Below are positions 24,292 through 32,797 of a stretch of DNA of 64,000 nt, one piece after another. Under the pieces are notes generated by a model, which saw only the letters and a program-made list of their open reading frames with translations, was not told where the DNA came from and searched no databases. Within the stretch, counting starts at the first letter, position 1. Each line of letters opens with the position of its first letter. The translations under genes and the position numbers were made by a program. Source of the stretch: Physcousia sp015060555 (lineage in GTDB: Bacteria > Bacteroidota > Bacteroidia > Bacteroidales > Bacteroidaceae); assembly GCA_015060555.1 (NCBI GenBank), contig SUYG01000040.1, forward strand, positions 1 through 64,000, in the 5' to 3' direction.

Positions 24292-26886
24292 ATGCACAAA
24301 CTTGTCCCTCACCACTTCCTTTTCTCCCTCTCTCTCTTCACCCTCCTTTCCATCGCCCCTGCTCTCTCCGCCGCCCCCTCCGCTGTGCCAACGGCTTCTT
24401 CCGCGGCTTCCCATCCTCGCACCTCCATCCTTTGGAATTTCGGTTGGCGCTTCCATGCCGGCGATATTGCTGACGGTGCCAGCTTGACCCTTGACGATGC
24501 CGACTGGCGCGCCGTTGACCTCCCCCATGACTTCCAAATCGAGCAGCCATGGGTAGCTCCCGGCGAGGACGAGCGCCCCGATACCAGCGACCCGGGCGCC
24601 AATGTGAAGAGCCGCCTATCCCCCCGTGGCTTCAAGGAGATGGGCATCGGCTGGTACCGCAAGACTTTCACACCGGATGAATCTTGGCGTGGCCGTCGTG
24701 TGCTTATCGATTTCGAGGGCATCCTATATGTGGGTGATGCCTACTTAAACGGCCATTTCATCGGCAAAACAGACTATGGTTACTTGGGCTTCGAGGCCGA
24801 CATCACGAGGCTCCTGAAGTGGGGCGAGAAGAATGTGCTTGCCGTGCGCGCTGACACTCGTGCCGCCAACAACAGCCGTTGGTACACCGGTGCTGGCCTC
24901 TACCGCGATGTGCACCTCATCACCACCGACCCCGTCAACTTCTTCACGCGTCATCCCCTGCGTATCACTACTAACGGTACCGACAGCATCTTCGCTCGCG
25001 TGGAACTGACAGCCAACGAGAAGGGATTGAAGACCGTCACCCTTCGTGCGCGTGTGACAGATAATAAAGGTGTCTGCGTGGCGGAGCAGACTTCCGAGCA
25101 GCGTTTCCGCAGCAACCAGAAGACACGCGAGTATGATCTGCCTGCCATCGTACTGCCCGGCGCCCATCGTTGGGACATCGACGACCCCTTCCTCTACACG
25201 CTGCACGTGGAGCTCCTCAACGCCGACGGTGCTGTCATAGATGTCACTTCGTCGCGCTTCGGCATCCGCCAGCTGGAGTTCTCGCCCGAGTTCGGTATGA
25301 AACTCAACGGCCGTAAGGTCATCCTCAAGGGCATCGCCAACCACCACACGCTCGGCGCCCTCGGCGCTGCCGCCTATCCGCGTGCCATAGAGAAACGTTT
25401 GCGACTGCTCAAGGAGTTCGGCTTCAACCATATCCGCACCTCCCACAACCCCTACAGCGAGAGTCTCCTCGACCTTTGCGACTCCCTCGGCATCCTTGTG
25501 GTGGATGAGCTCTATGACAAATGGCTGACGCAGTACTGCGGTGGCCGTGCGGAGTGGACGGCGCTCTGGCAGCACGACATCCCAGAGTGGATACGGCGCG
25601 ACCGCAACCACCCCAGCATCGTCTTCTGGAGTCTCGGCAACGAGCTGCAGACCTATTGGAATATCCCCTACGCCGACTGGGGCGTGACGCCTTACCGCAT
25701 GCAGAAACAGCTGCTGCTGCGCTACGACGATTCGCGCCTCATCACCGTCGCTATGCACCCCCGTGGCCGTTCCCTCGAGACCGACTCCCTGCCGGCACCC
25801 CTCGTGATGGAGACCGATATCGCCGCCTATAATTATAGGTATATGTACTTCCCTGGCGACGGCCGGAAGTTCCCCTGGATGATGTTCTACCAGAGCGAGG
25901 CCACCACCGCTGCCATGGGTCCCAACTACTACGAGATGGACCTCTCAAAGGTCATCGGCCTCGCCTACTGGGGCGCCATCGACTACCTCGGCGAGAGCCA
26001 AGGCTGGCCTGCGAAGGGCTGGGCGCAAGGCGTCTTCTACATCGACCTCACCACGAAGCCCAACGCCTATCTCGCCAAGAGCATCTTCTCCGATGAGCCC
26101 ACCGTGCACCTCTGCTTCCAGGAGCAGAGCCGCGACATCGAGTGGAACGGCGTGAAGCAGCGCATCCGCCGCCTCATCGATCATTGGACGCGTACGTCCG
26201 GCGAAGCCCTTAATCTCACTATCTACACCAACTGCGACGAAGTAGAGTTGATTATGAATGGTAAGAGCCTTGGCCGCAAGCAGAACGACCGCAGCAACCC
26301 GAAGGCCCGCAACCAGATCCGCTGGGATAAGTTCAACTATGAACCCGGCTATATCGAGGCCATCGCCCGCAATGCCGGCAAGATTGTCGCTCGCCATCGC
26401 GAGGAAACCGCCGGACCGGCCGTCGCCTTGCGCCTTGTCCCCGACCTTCCCCCAACCCTCAACTCTAAGGGGACCACAACACCTTCATCCTCTGTTCACA
26501 AAGGTAAAGAAGCCCCCTTGGGGGCCGTAGGGGGGGCCACCTTCTGGCGCGCCGACGGCATCGACCTCCAACACGTCCGCGTGGAGGCCATCGACAAGAA
26601 AGGAAGGGTCGTCCCGACCGCCAACTTTGACGTCACCTTCACAATAGATTCCACTCCATCCTCAAAGTCCCCCTCGCCCACGGGAGAGGGGTTAGGGGTG
26701 AGGCTTGCTGCTGTCAGCTCCGGTGACCACTATAGCGATGAACTCACACAACTTGTGAACCACCGCTGCCTCTACGAAGGTCGCGCCCTCGCCATCCTCC
26801 GTGCCGGCACCACCCCCGCCGTCGTCACCCTCACCGCTACCGCCGAGGACTTGAAGCCTGCCAAACTCACCCTTCGAACCTATTAA
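24292..26886 (+). CDS. Secreted GH2 glycoside hydrolase (beta-galactosidase-like) with inserts
   Basis: 864 residues. Signal peptide at 1-28 (FLFSLSLFTLLSIAPALSA). GH2 sugar-binding domain (about 45-210), immunoglobulin-like domain (about 215-325), TIM barrel (about 330-610) with acid/base Glu451 in WSLGNELQ and nucleophile Glu536 in MFYQSEAT, then DUF4982-like and Ig-like tails. Likely releases beta-galactosyl or related residues from glycans in the periplasm. The tail carries two foreign in-frame segments: about 719-748, a 90-nt repeat (with KGKEAPLGAVGG), and about 792-805, a 38-nt repeat (SPSPTGEGLGVR). The gene ends in an 8-nt tandem repeat. Confidence 0.92.
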   Translation: MHKLVPHHFLFSLSLFTLLSIAPALSAAPSAVPTASSAASHPRTSILWNFGWRFHAGDIADGASLTLDDADWRAVDLPHDFQIEQPWVAPGEDERPDTSDPGANVKSRLSPRGFKEMGIGWYRKTFTPDESWRGRRVLIDFEGILYVGDAYLNGHFIGKTDYGYLGFEADITRLLKWGEKNVLAVRADTRAANNSRWYTGAGLYRDVHLITTDPVNFFTRHPLRITTNGTDSIFARVELTANEKGLKTVTLRARVTDNKGVCVAEQTSEQRFRSNQKTREYDLPAIVLPGAHRWDIDDPFLYTLHVELLNADGAVIDVTSSRFGIRQLEFSPEFGMKLNGRKVILKGIANHHTLGALGAAAYPRAIEKRLRLLKEFGFNHIRTSHNPYSESLLDLCDSLGILVVDELYDKWLTQYCGGRAEWTALWQHDIPEWIRRDRNHPSIVFWSLGNELQTYWNIPYADWGVTPYRMQKQLLLRYDDSRLITVAMHPRGRSLETDSLPAPLVMETDIAAYNYRYMYFPGDGRKFPWMMFYQSEATTAAMGPNYYEMDLSKVIGLAYWGAIDYLGESQGWPAKGWAQGVFYIDLTTKPNAYLAKSIFSDEPTVHLCFQEQSRDIEWNGVKQRIRRLIDHWTRTSGEALNLTIYTNCDEVELIMNGKSLGRKQNDRSNPKARNQIRWDKFNYEPGYIEAIARNAGKIVARHREETAGPAVALRLVPDLPPTLNSKGTTTPSSSVHKGKEAPLGAVGGATFWRADGIDLQHVRVEAIDKKGRVVPTANFDVTFTIDSTPSSKSPSPTGEGLGVRLAAVSSGDHYSDELTQLVNHRCLYEGRALAILRAGTTPAVVTLTATAEDLKPAKLTLRTY
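26446..26535 (+). repeat. 90-nt repeat, copy 1 (inside the GH2 gene)
   Basis: Starts CTTCCCCCAACCC and ends GGGGGCCGTAGGGGGG; C-rich and G-rich ends are inverted. It adds 30 residues ending KGKEAPLGAVGG. Same length and same last 12-residue pattern as the copy in the acetylesterase gene (56580-56669). Confidence 0.8.
26667..26704 (+). repeat. 38-nt palindromic repeat, copy e (inside the GH2 gene)
   Basis: GTCCCCCTCGCC, then GGGAGAGGGGTTAGGGGTG; exactly 38 nt. Encodes SPSPTGEGLGVR. Confidence 0.85.
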
Positions 26887-27092
26887 CCTGTTAACCTATT
26901 AACCTGTTAACCTATTAACCTATTAACCTGTTAACCTATTAACCTGTTAACCTATTAACCTGTTAACCTGTTAACTTGCCAACCTGTTAACCCTTTAACC
27001 CGTTAACTTGCCAACTTGTTAACCTGTTAACCCTTTAACCCGTTAACTTGCCAACCTGTTAACCTGTTAACCTGTTAACTTGTTAACCTATT
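26877..27092 (+). repeat. 8-nt tandem repeat (AACCTRTT)n after the GH2 gene
   Basis: About 26 units of AACCTATT, AACCTGTT and variants (AACTTGCC, AACCCTTT). The first units encode the last codons and stop of the GH2 gene. Fills the left part of the 564-base gap 26887-27450. Confidence 0.95.
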
Positions 27093-27144
27093 AATTAACT
27101 CATCAAACCAATTATCTATCTCCTTATAATCAAAAATTGCATAT

Positions 27145-27201
27145 ATCTCCACCTGCTTACAGCTATTTCATTTAATGATAAGATGTTAAGCAGGTGGAGA
27201 T
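27145..27201. repeat. 15-bp perfect inverted repeat in the GH2/folE gap
   Basis: ATCTCCACCTGCTTA (27145-27159) pairs with 27187-27201 around a 27-nt AT-rich loop; a third GGTGGAGAT copy lies at 27212-27220. It could act as a terminator or structured RNA; no T run follows. Confidence 0.7.
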
Positions 27202-27270
27202 AGTCATAAAAAGGTGGAGATAATGTATATTTCATGTGCAAATATGCCTATAAAAGTACAGCGTGCGGGG

Positions 27271-27378
27271 ATTTATCACATGTAATAAAACGTTTTATCA
27301 CACATGATAAATAGATTTGCCACCAGTGGCAAATGGTTTTGCCACTGGTGGCAAAAACAATAAGAGTAAACTCTTATG
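27271..27378. repeat. Serial-hairpin element, copy A
   Basis: Consecutive hairpins: TTTATCA-CACA-TGATAAA (27294-27311), TTTGCCAC-CA-GTGGCAAA (27316-27333), TTTTGCCAC-TG-GTGGCAAAA (27337-27356), then ATAAGAGT-AA-ACTCTTAT. The second core (27341-27352) is the exact reverse complement of the first (27319-27330). Flanks ATGATAAAT and AAAAACAATAAGA are shared with copy B at 42033-42138. It lies between two convergent gene ends. Confidence 0.8.
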
Positions 27379-27423
27379 GGGAATTCCATGCGTGGAACTC
27401 GCGTGAGGACCATGGCCTTCGGC

Positions 27424-27470
27424 TTACTCCTTGAAGAGCTGGTCTTCTGTTTACTCCTTGAAGAGCTGGT
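27424..27470. repeat. 20-bp duplication of the folE 3' end
   Basis: TTACTCCTTGAAGAGCTGGT occurs at 27424-27443 and again at 27451-27470, where it contains the folE stop codon. The outer copy is just past the gene, at the edge of the palindrome-rich gap. Confidence 0.85.
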
Positions 27471-28026
27471 TGAGGAACTCTTGACGTGTCTCGGCGTGCT
27501 CAAAGGCGCCGATGTAGTGCATGGTGGTGGTGTTGGCATCCTGCTTGGCCACGCCGCGCATCTGCATGCAGAGGTGACGGGCTTCGACGACGACCATGAC
27601 ACCCTGCGGGTTGAGGGCATCCTGGATACAATGGGCAATCTCTTCGGTCATGCGTTCCTGCACCTGCAGGCGATGGCTGAAGGTGTTGACGATGCGTGCG
27701 AGTTTGGAGAGTCCTGTAATCTCGCCGTTGGGGATGTAGGCGATGTGTACGTGACCAAAGAAGGGTAGGAGGTGGTGTTCACAGAGGGAGTAGAATTCAA
27801 TATCGCGCACCACGACCATATTGTGGTAGCTCTCTTTGAAGAGGGCGGAGCGCAGGATGGCTATGGGATCTTCATCGTAGCCGCGCGTAAGTTCCATCCA
27901 AGCTCGGGCTACGCGGATGGGGGTCTTGAGGAGACCTTCACGTGAAGGATCTTCTCCCAAGAGTTGTAGGATGTCGGAATAATGCTCAGCGAGAGCGTCC
28001 TGTTGTTGCTGCTTAGTAATAGACAT
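27451..28026 (-). CDS. folE: GTP cyclohydrolase I
   Basis: 191 residues. Converts GTP to dihydroneopterin triphosphate, the first step of folate (and queuosine) synthesis. Conserved: EGLLKTPIRVARAW, SLCEHHLLPFFGHVHIAYIP (zinc Cys and His), GLSKLARIVNTFSHRLQVQERMTEEI, and EARHLCMQMRGV (third zinc ligand). It overlaps the SPOR gene by 14 bases, so it is coupled in tpiA-SPOR-folE. Confidence 0.97.
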   Translation of the reverse strand: MSITKQQQQDALAEHYSDILQLLGEDPSREGLLKTPIRVARAWMELTRGYDEDPIAILRSALFKESYHNMVVVRDIEFYSLCEHHLLPFFGHVHIAYIPNGEITGLSKLARIVNTFSHRLQVQERMTEEIAHCIQDALNPQGVMVVVEARHLCMQMRGVAKQDANTTTMHYIGAFEHAETRQEFLNQLFKE

Positions 28027-28558
28027 ATATTTTACTCTTCACGATGCTCGCCTCGCTGAATTTCTGCGTAGCACGCATTTTACGTAGCTGTTCAGCTGCT
28101 TCCTCACGACTTTTGAAATCACCGACACGGCAAACCCATCGTGGAGAAATGAAGCTGGTGTAAACTGCCATCTCATTACCGAAGTTTGAACGTACGAGAT
28201 TACCCATGTAATGGGCCTCGGACTTCGACTTGCGGCTATTACCGCCGGCATAGACTTGAATGCGGTAGCCGACCATCTGAGAGCGGTGGCTGCTGTGCAC
28301 CTCGCGCATGGGATCGGCAGCGAGAGATGTGCTGTCCGTTTCGGTATGACCCTGATGAACGGGTTTGACGGTGTTGCTATGATTAGCAGTATGAACAGCG
28401 GGGGAATTGACCAGGGCTTCAATCTCGGCATCCTGATGAAGCACCACCGTGCCCTCACCCGCCACTGGGCGGGTGAGGTGCTGGGTGAATGTTTCTTGAG
28501 CGGAAGCCCCTAAGGGGAATAAACAAATAATAAATAATAAATAATAATTCTTTATCAT
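28013..28558 (-). CDS. Secreted SPOR-domain protein
   Basis: 181 residues. Signal peptide MIKNYYLLFIICLFPLGASA, a low-complexity middle, and a C-terminal SPOR domain (about 105-181: GYRIQVYAGGNSRKSKSEAH...RVGDFKSREEAAEQL). SPOR domains bind glycan strands stripped of stem peptides, so a periplasmic envelope or division role is likely. The codons for the signal peptide core (28524-28552) are an AT-rich microsatellite. Middle gene of tpiA-SPOR-folE. Confidence 0.85.
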   Translation of the reverse strand: MIKNYYLLFIICLFPLGASAQETFTQHLTRPVAGEGTVVLHQDAEIEALVNSPAVHTANHSNTVKPVHQGHTETDSTSLAADPMREVHSSHRSQMVGYRIQVYAGGNSRKSKSEAHYMGNLVRSNFGNEMAVYTSFISPRWVCRVGDFKSREEAAEQLRKMRATQKFSEASIVKSKIYVYY

Positions 28559-28600
28559 TTACAATTACCTTTTATTCCGGTGATGATTATTTCTCCTGCT

Positions 28601-29359
28601 TTAGTTCCAAGCATCGATGATGCCCTTGAAGTCGGCGCACTTGAGGGCAGCGCCGCCGATGAGGCCGCCATCCACGTCGGGCTTCGAGAAGATTTCCTTG
28701 GCGTTGCTGGGCTTGCAGCTGCCACCATAGAGGATGCTGATGTTCTCAGCAGCAGCCTCGCCGAAGCGACCGGCGATGACGCCACGGATGAAGGCGTGCA
28801 TGTCCTCAGCCTGCTCAGCGGTAGCGGTCTTTCCGGTGCCGATGGCCCACACGGGCTCGTAGGCGAGGATGATGTTGGCGAGCTGCTCCTCGGTGAGGTC
28901 GAAGAGGCTGTCAGCGAGCTGGCTGCCGACGACTTCGTTCTGCTTGCCGGCCTCGCGCTCCTCCAGCACTTCGCCGATGCAGAAGATGACCTTCAGGCCG
29001 TTGGCGAGAGCGAGGTTCACCTTCTCCTTCAGGATTTCAGCGGTCTCGCCATAGTAGGCGCGACGCTCGCTGTGGCCGAGGATGACATACTGTGCACCGG
29101 TGCTCTTGACCTGAGCAGCGCTCACCTCACCGGTGTAAGCGCCCTTCTCTTTGTCAGCGCAGTTCTCAGCGCCCAGACCTATAACGGTGCCGGCCACGAT
29201 GTCAGCAACCTTTGCAAGGTGGATGAAGGGCGTGCAGATGATGACATCGCAGTTAGGCTTTTCAGCAGCGAGGGCTGCTTTAAGTTCGTTGGCGAGTGCC
29301 ATACCTTCTTGCAGGTTGAGGTTCATTTTCCAGTTTCCTGCTACGATTTTCTTTCTCAT
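28601..29359 (-). CDS. tpiA: Triosephosphate isomerase
   Basis: 252 residues. Interconverts dihydroxyacetone phosphate and glyceraldehyde 3-phosphate. Starts MRKKIVAGNWKMNLN (active-site Asn and Lys), YVILGHSERRAYYGE (catalytic His), AYEPVWAIGTGKTAT (catalytic Glu) and the phosphate loop YGGSCKPSNA. Own -7 element at 29409-29416; SPOR gene 42 bases downstream. Confidence 0.98.
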   Translation of the reverse strand: MRKKIVAGNWKMNLNLQEGMALANELKAALAAEKPNCDVIICTPFIHLAKVADIVAGTVIGLGAENCADKEKGAYTGEVSAAQVKSTGAQYVILGHSERRAYYGETAEILKEKVNLALANGLKVIFCIGEVLEEREAGKQNEVVGSQLADSLFDLTEEQLANIILAYEPVWAIGTGKTATAEQAEDMHAFIRGVIAGRFGEAAAENISILYGGSCKPSNAKEIFSKPDVDGGLIGGAALKCADFKGIIDAWN

Positions 29360-29408
29360 GTTCTTAATATTTTTATAGGTTGAATTAAATACTTCGCTTT
29401 TTCGGGTG

Positions 29409-29416
29409 CAAAGATA
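29409..29416 (-). promoter_or_regulatory. -7 element (TATCTTTG) for tpiA
   Basis: Minus-strand TAnnTTTG, 50 bases before the tpiA start. Confidence 0.7.
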
Positions 29417-29468
29417 GCGCTTTTTGATGGGAGAATGTGCACAGAATGTAAGTTTTTCGCACTTGGAG

Positions 29469-30650
29469 CTATTTTTTCACGCTTGCGTCAGTTCGCTTTT
29501 GTTTCCGATGCCACCATCGGATGCTGGCATAGGCTCGGTCGATCAGGATGAGAATTGCTAGCGGCACGACGTACCACAACAGCAGTGTGAGCACGATTCG
29601 CCGGTAGTCCTCAAAGCGTGGATGTGCGATATCCAGCTTCGCAAGTGAGCGCGTCAGCACCTCTTCCCTGGGCATCGTGCGATTGCTCCATTTGCCAACG
29701 ATGGTTCCGTTGTGCAGCAACAGCAGAGCCGGATTGCTTCGCGCCATGGTCTTCAGGGTCAGCTCATCGGTGAAAGCAAAGGGGTATTCGGCCCCCGTCA
29801 TGTCTTGCCAGCGATGAATGGCGCTGTCGCCGGAAGCTGTGAGGCAGAGGAACCGATAGCCATATTTTTGGGCATAGTCGCATAGTGCGTTGATGGTCTC
29901 CAGGTTGCTGTCGTCTGCCTGCTCCAGATGCGGTGCCGTGAGTAGGAACGTGTAGGAGGAATCCGCGAGAATGGCCTCCGTGGTGTTGTCGGCATTGCCG
30001 TCAAGGGGTTCCACATTGAAATCCAGAATCTCGGGCAGAGCCTTGGGGTCTTCAGGCCACTGCATCGCAGTGGGGATGTGTTGCATGATGTGGAACGGGC
30101 GGAAGTCTATAATCGGCTCGCCATAGAGGCACAAGCCGGCCAAGAAGAGCGCATATAGGACAGAGTACAGTGACACCAACCACTGGAGTGGCTGCGAGAC
30201 AAGACGCGAGAGCCGGTTGCGTTGCCACCACAGCAATGCCAACATTGCCAGCAATACGATGTTTTTACCGAAAGTCTGCCAGTTGGAAAGATGCACGGCA
30301 TCACCAAAACAGCCGCAGTCCGTTACGGCATCGGTGATGGCCAGCCACAGCGTGAGGGGTGTGTAGAATGACGTCAAGAGGGCCATGAGGACAATGGTAC
30401 TGCGGCGTCGGATGCTGCAGAAAAGCAGAATCCCCAATGTGAACTCCATCACGCCCAACGCGATGGAACTGATGAGCGTCAGGTAGTCTGCCGAGAAGAG
30501 GTCGATGAGCTGTAGTGCTACAAGATAGTCATGAATCTTGTAAGCTGTGCCGTGGGGGTCAATGAGTTTGACAAGACCCGAAAAAACGAAAGTGGCGGAC
30601 ACTACCAGGCGGCATGTGTTCACCACAGTCCATTGTAATTTGCTGTTCAT
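29469..30650 (-). CDS. DoxX/MauE-type membrane protein (BT_3928-like)
   Basis: 393 residues. N-terminal DoxX-like bundle of four to five membrane spans (about 8-190; LVVSATFVFSGLVKLIDPHGTAYKI is typical, with a CGCFGD motif), then an extracytoplasmic thioredoxin-like region (about 215-350; YTFLLTAPHLEQADDS...NPALLLLHNGTIVGKW) that lacks a CxxC, and a last membrane span. Probably an envelope redox or folding accessory; function not established. Its ATG overlaps the DUF1599 stop as ATGA. Confidence 0.8.
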   Translation of the reverse strand: MNSKLQWTVVNTCRLVVSATFVFSGLVKLIDPHGTAYKIHDYLVALQLIDLFSADYLTLISSIALGVMEFTLGILLFCSIRRRSTIVLMALLTSFYTPLTLWLAITDAVTDCGCFGDAVHLSNWQTFGKNIVLLAMLALLWWQRNRLSRLVSQPLQWLVSLYSVLYALFLAGLCLYGEPIIDFRPFHIMQHIPTAMQWPEDPKALPEILDFNVEPLDGNADNTTEAILADSSYTFLLTAPHLEQADDSNLETINALCDYAQKYGYRFLCLTASGDSAIHRWQDMTGAEYPFAFTDELTLKTMARSNPALLLLHNGTIVGKWSNRTMPREEVLTRSLAKLDIAHPRFEDYRRIVLTLLLWYVVPLAILILIDRAYASIRWWHRKQKRTDASVKK

Positions 30651-31189
30651 TCTCCGAAGGTCAGTTTGATGAGTCCGAAGACGGCGTAGTTCATCATGTC
30701 CATGTAGTTGGCGTCAATCCCTTCGCTGATGAGCGTAGCCCCGCCGAGTTCCTCGATTTGCTTGGTCCGGAATATTTTCTGGAGAATGATATCCGTGTAG
30801 CTGCTCACCCGCATTCCCCGCCATGCCTCATCGTAGTCGTGGTTTTTGCGGAGCATTAGCTGTAGCGAGTCTTCTGCCAGGCGGTCGTATTCTGCAATGG
30901 CAGCCTCGGTGGTCATGTCATCTGGCTTCTCCGCGATGCCATGTTCCAATTGAATCAGCCCAATGATGGAGTAGTTGACGATAGCGATGAATTCGGGACG
31001 AATGCCTTCGCCGACCTTGGACTCGCCCTTCATCTCCAATGAGCGGATGCGGTTGGCCTTGATGTAGAGCTGATCTGTCAGGGAAGGGATGCGTAGGATG
31101 CGCCACGCAGCACCGTAGTCGTGCAATTTCTTGACGAAGACTTCGCGGCATTCCTTCATGACCGCACGGAACTGCTCCTCAGTATTCAT
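30647..31189 (-). CDS. DUF1599 protein
   Basis: 180 residues with two homologous halves: KKLHDYGAAWRILRIPSLTDQLYIKANRIRSLE and RKNHDYDEAWRGMRVSSYTDIILQKIFRTKQIEEL, each followed by a helical stretch. This matches the DUF1599 duplicated domain (linked to nucleotide modification in the literature). Exact role unknown. Third gene of ndk-M23-DUF1599-DoxX. Confidence 0.88.
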   Translation of the reverse strand: MNTEEQFRAVMKECREVFVKKLHDYGAAWRILRIPSLTDQLYIKANRIRSLEMKGESKVGEGIRPEFIAIVNYSIIGLIQLEHGIAEKPDDMTTEAAIAEYDRLAEDSLQLMLRKNHDYDEAWRGMRVSSYTDIILQKIFRTKQIEELGGATLISEGIDANYMDMMNYAVFGLIKLTFGE

Positions 31190-31212
31190 CGTTCAGAGAA
31201 AAGGGTGTCGTT

Positions 31213-32187
31213 TTAAGAATACTTTAGGATTTGTCCTACGCGCAAGGTGGTCTTCGCGCTGATGCCATTGGCGCGGCAGAGTTTGGCCACGGTGGTTCTA
31301 TGCTTGCGGGCAATGCTACCCAGAGTCTCGCCCTTGCGGACTTTGTGAATACGCGAATTGCGGGCTGCACGCTGACTGCGGCTGTTGCGTGCTGTCTCTG
31401 ACGAGTTGTAAGTGACCTCAACGCCTTCATCGGCCTGTGCCAGATCACCTTCGGCAGTCTGTGAGGCGCCATTAACATCATGCTTGCCCAGCAGGATTCC
31501 GCGACCGCGGCCCTTGAAGATATAGAAGTCGCCCGTGACATCCTGATGCTCAAAGTCGAAGAGCTTGGCGGGGTCAATGTATTCTCCCAAAAGGCGTGTC
31601 TCGAAGTGTAGGTGTGTACCCGTGCTGCGTCCCGTACGGCCTGCCAGACCGATGGGCTCACCAGCCTTGACGACCTTATCCTTCTTGGTCAGGTGTTTGG
31701 AGAGGTGACCGTAGATGGTCTCCAAGCCGTTGGGGTGGCGGATGACGACGACGTTGCCGTAGCCGCCAGGTTGGAAGGTCACCACACGTACCTTGCCGTC
31801 GAAGGCTGCGCGGATGGTGTCGCCCTTGTAGGCGTTGATATCGATGCCCTTATGTTGGCGACGGAAGCGCGGACGGTAGCCGTAGCCAGAGGTGACGATG
31901 CGATTCGTTGTCGGCATGCAGAAGCCACGCAAATCTATCTTGTATTCGCTGGGGAGCTGTACGTTGCCGTACATATTGATGTAGTCATCCTCCCAGCTGG
32001 GATAAAGGTCCTCTGCGGGGTTATCCAGGTATTCTTGTTGGATCAGTCGCTGAATCTCCACGCTATCTACGGCGCGCATCTTTCGATCAATAGGTGCCTG
32101 TCGTGCTATCATGTCCTGTCCCATCATGGGAACAGAAACAGCTGAGAGCACAAAGGCAGCGATTGTATGTCTGAGAATATGAATCAT
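31213..32187 (-). CDS. M23 metallopeptidase with C-terminal LysM
   Basis: 324 residues, signal peptide about 1-23. M23 domain (about 95-215) with the zinc motif HKGIDINAYKGD and HLHFETRLLGEYIDPAKL, as in active endopeptidases. Then a linker and one LysM (about 278-324, HKVRKGETLGSIARKHRTT) for peptidoglycan binding. Likely a periplasmic hydrolase that cuts cross-links. Follows ndk by 40 bases. Confidence 0.92.
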   Translation of the reverse strand: MIHILRHTIAAFVLSAVSVPMMGQDMIARQAPIDRKMRAVDSVEIQRLIQQEYLDNPAEDLYPSWEDDYINMYGNVQLPSEYKIDLRGFCMPTTNRIVTSGYGYRPRFRRQHKGIDINAYKGDTIRAAFDGKVRVVTFQPGGYGNVVVIRHPNGLETIYGHLSKHLTKKDKVVKAGEPIGLAGRTGRSTGTHLHFETRLLGEYIDPAKLFDFEHQDVTGDFYIFKGRGRGILLGKHDVNGASQTAEGDLAQADEGVEVTYNSSETARNSRSQRAARNSRIHKVRKGETLGSIARKHRTTVAKLCRANGISAKTTLRVGQILKYS

Positions 32188-32227
32188 CTTTTGTTAGAAG
32201 GTAAAAGTTTTTGTGTTAAGGAAACGC

Positions 32228-32689
32228 TCAGATTTCATTCGTAGCGTAGATGTAGTCCTGCACTCCGCTGCGGTAGTCGAAGATTTCTTCAGGACGGAAG
32301 AAGCGGGCCAGCTCGATGGCGGCATTCTCAATAGAGTCCGAGGCGTGGACAATGTTCTGCTGGTTGCTCATGGCGTAGTCACCGCGAATCGTACCAGGAT
32401 CAGCAGCGCGACCGTTGGTAAAACCTGTCATGGCTCGCACCACCTGCACGGCTTCCACGCCACTGATGGCCATTGCCACAATCGGCGATGCCATCATCGA
32501 CTTTGCCAGAAGCGGGAAGAATGGACGGTCCACGAGGTGAGCGTAGTGAGCACGCAAGATGGATTCATCCAATTGCATCATTTTCATGCCTGCGATGCGC
32601 AGGCCTCGGCGCTCAAAGCGATGTACGATTTCACCGATAAGTTGGCGTTGAACACAGCTTGGTTTGAGCAAAACGAGCGTAGTTTCCAT
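32228..32689 (-). CDS. ndk: Nucleoside diphosphate kinase
   Basis: 153 residues. Transfers the gamma-phosphate between nucleoside di- and triphosphates through a phosphohistidine. Conserved: TLVLLKPSCVQRQLIGEI, GEPIs-region variant VQVVRAMTGFTNGRAADPGTI, and NIVHASDSIENAAIEL with the active His. First gene of a four-gene unit behind the -7 element at 32749. Confidence 0.96.
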   Translation of the reverse strand: METTLVLLKPSCVQRQLIGEIVHRFERRGLRIAGMKMMQLDESILRAHYAHLVDRPFFPLLAKSMMASPIVAMAISGVEAVQVVRAMTGFTNGRAADPGTIRGDYAMSNQQNIVHASDSIENAAIELARFFRPEEIFDYRSGVQDYIYATNEI

Positions 32690-32748
32690 ATTTATACTTT
32701 ACGTGTCGTTTTCGTTAATAGAGTTTGTCCTACTCCACTTTTCGACCG

Positions 32749-32756
32749 CAAAAGTA
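32749..32756 (-). promoter_or_regulatory. -7 element (TACTTTTG) for ndk
   Basis: Minus-strand TAnnTTTG, 60 bases before the ndk start. Confidence 0.65.
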
Positions 32757-32797
32757 CACAAAAGTTCCCGAACGGCCATAAATATTAACTTTTTTTC

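Noticed and set aside
26877..27092. CRISPR array
   Set aside because: The repeats are 8 nt and contiguous, with no spacers; no cas genes are nearby.
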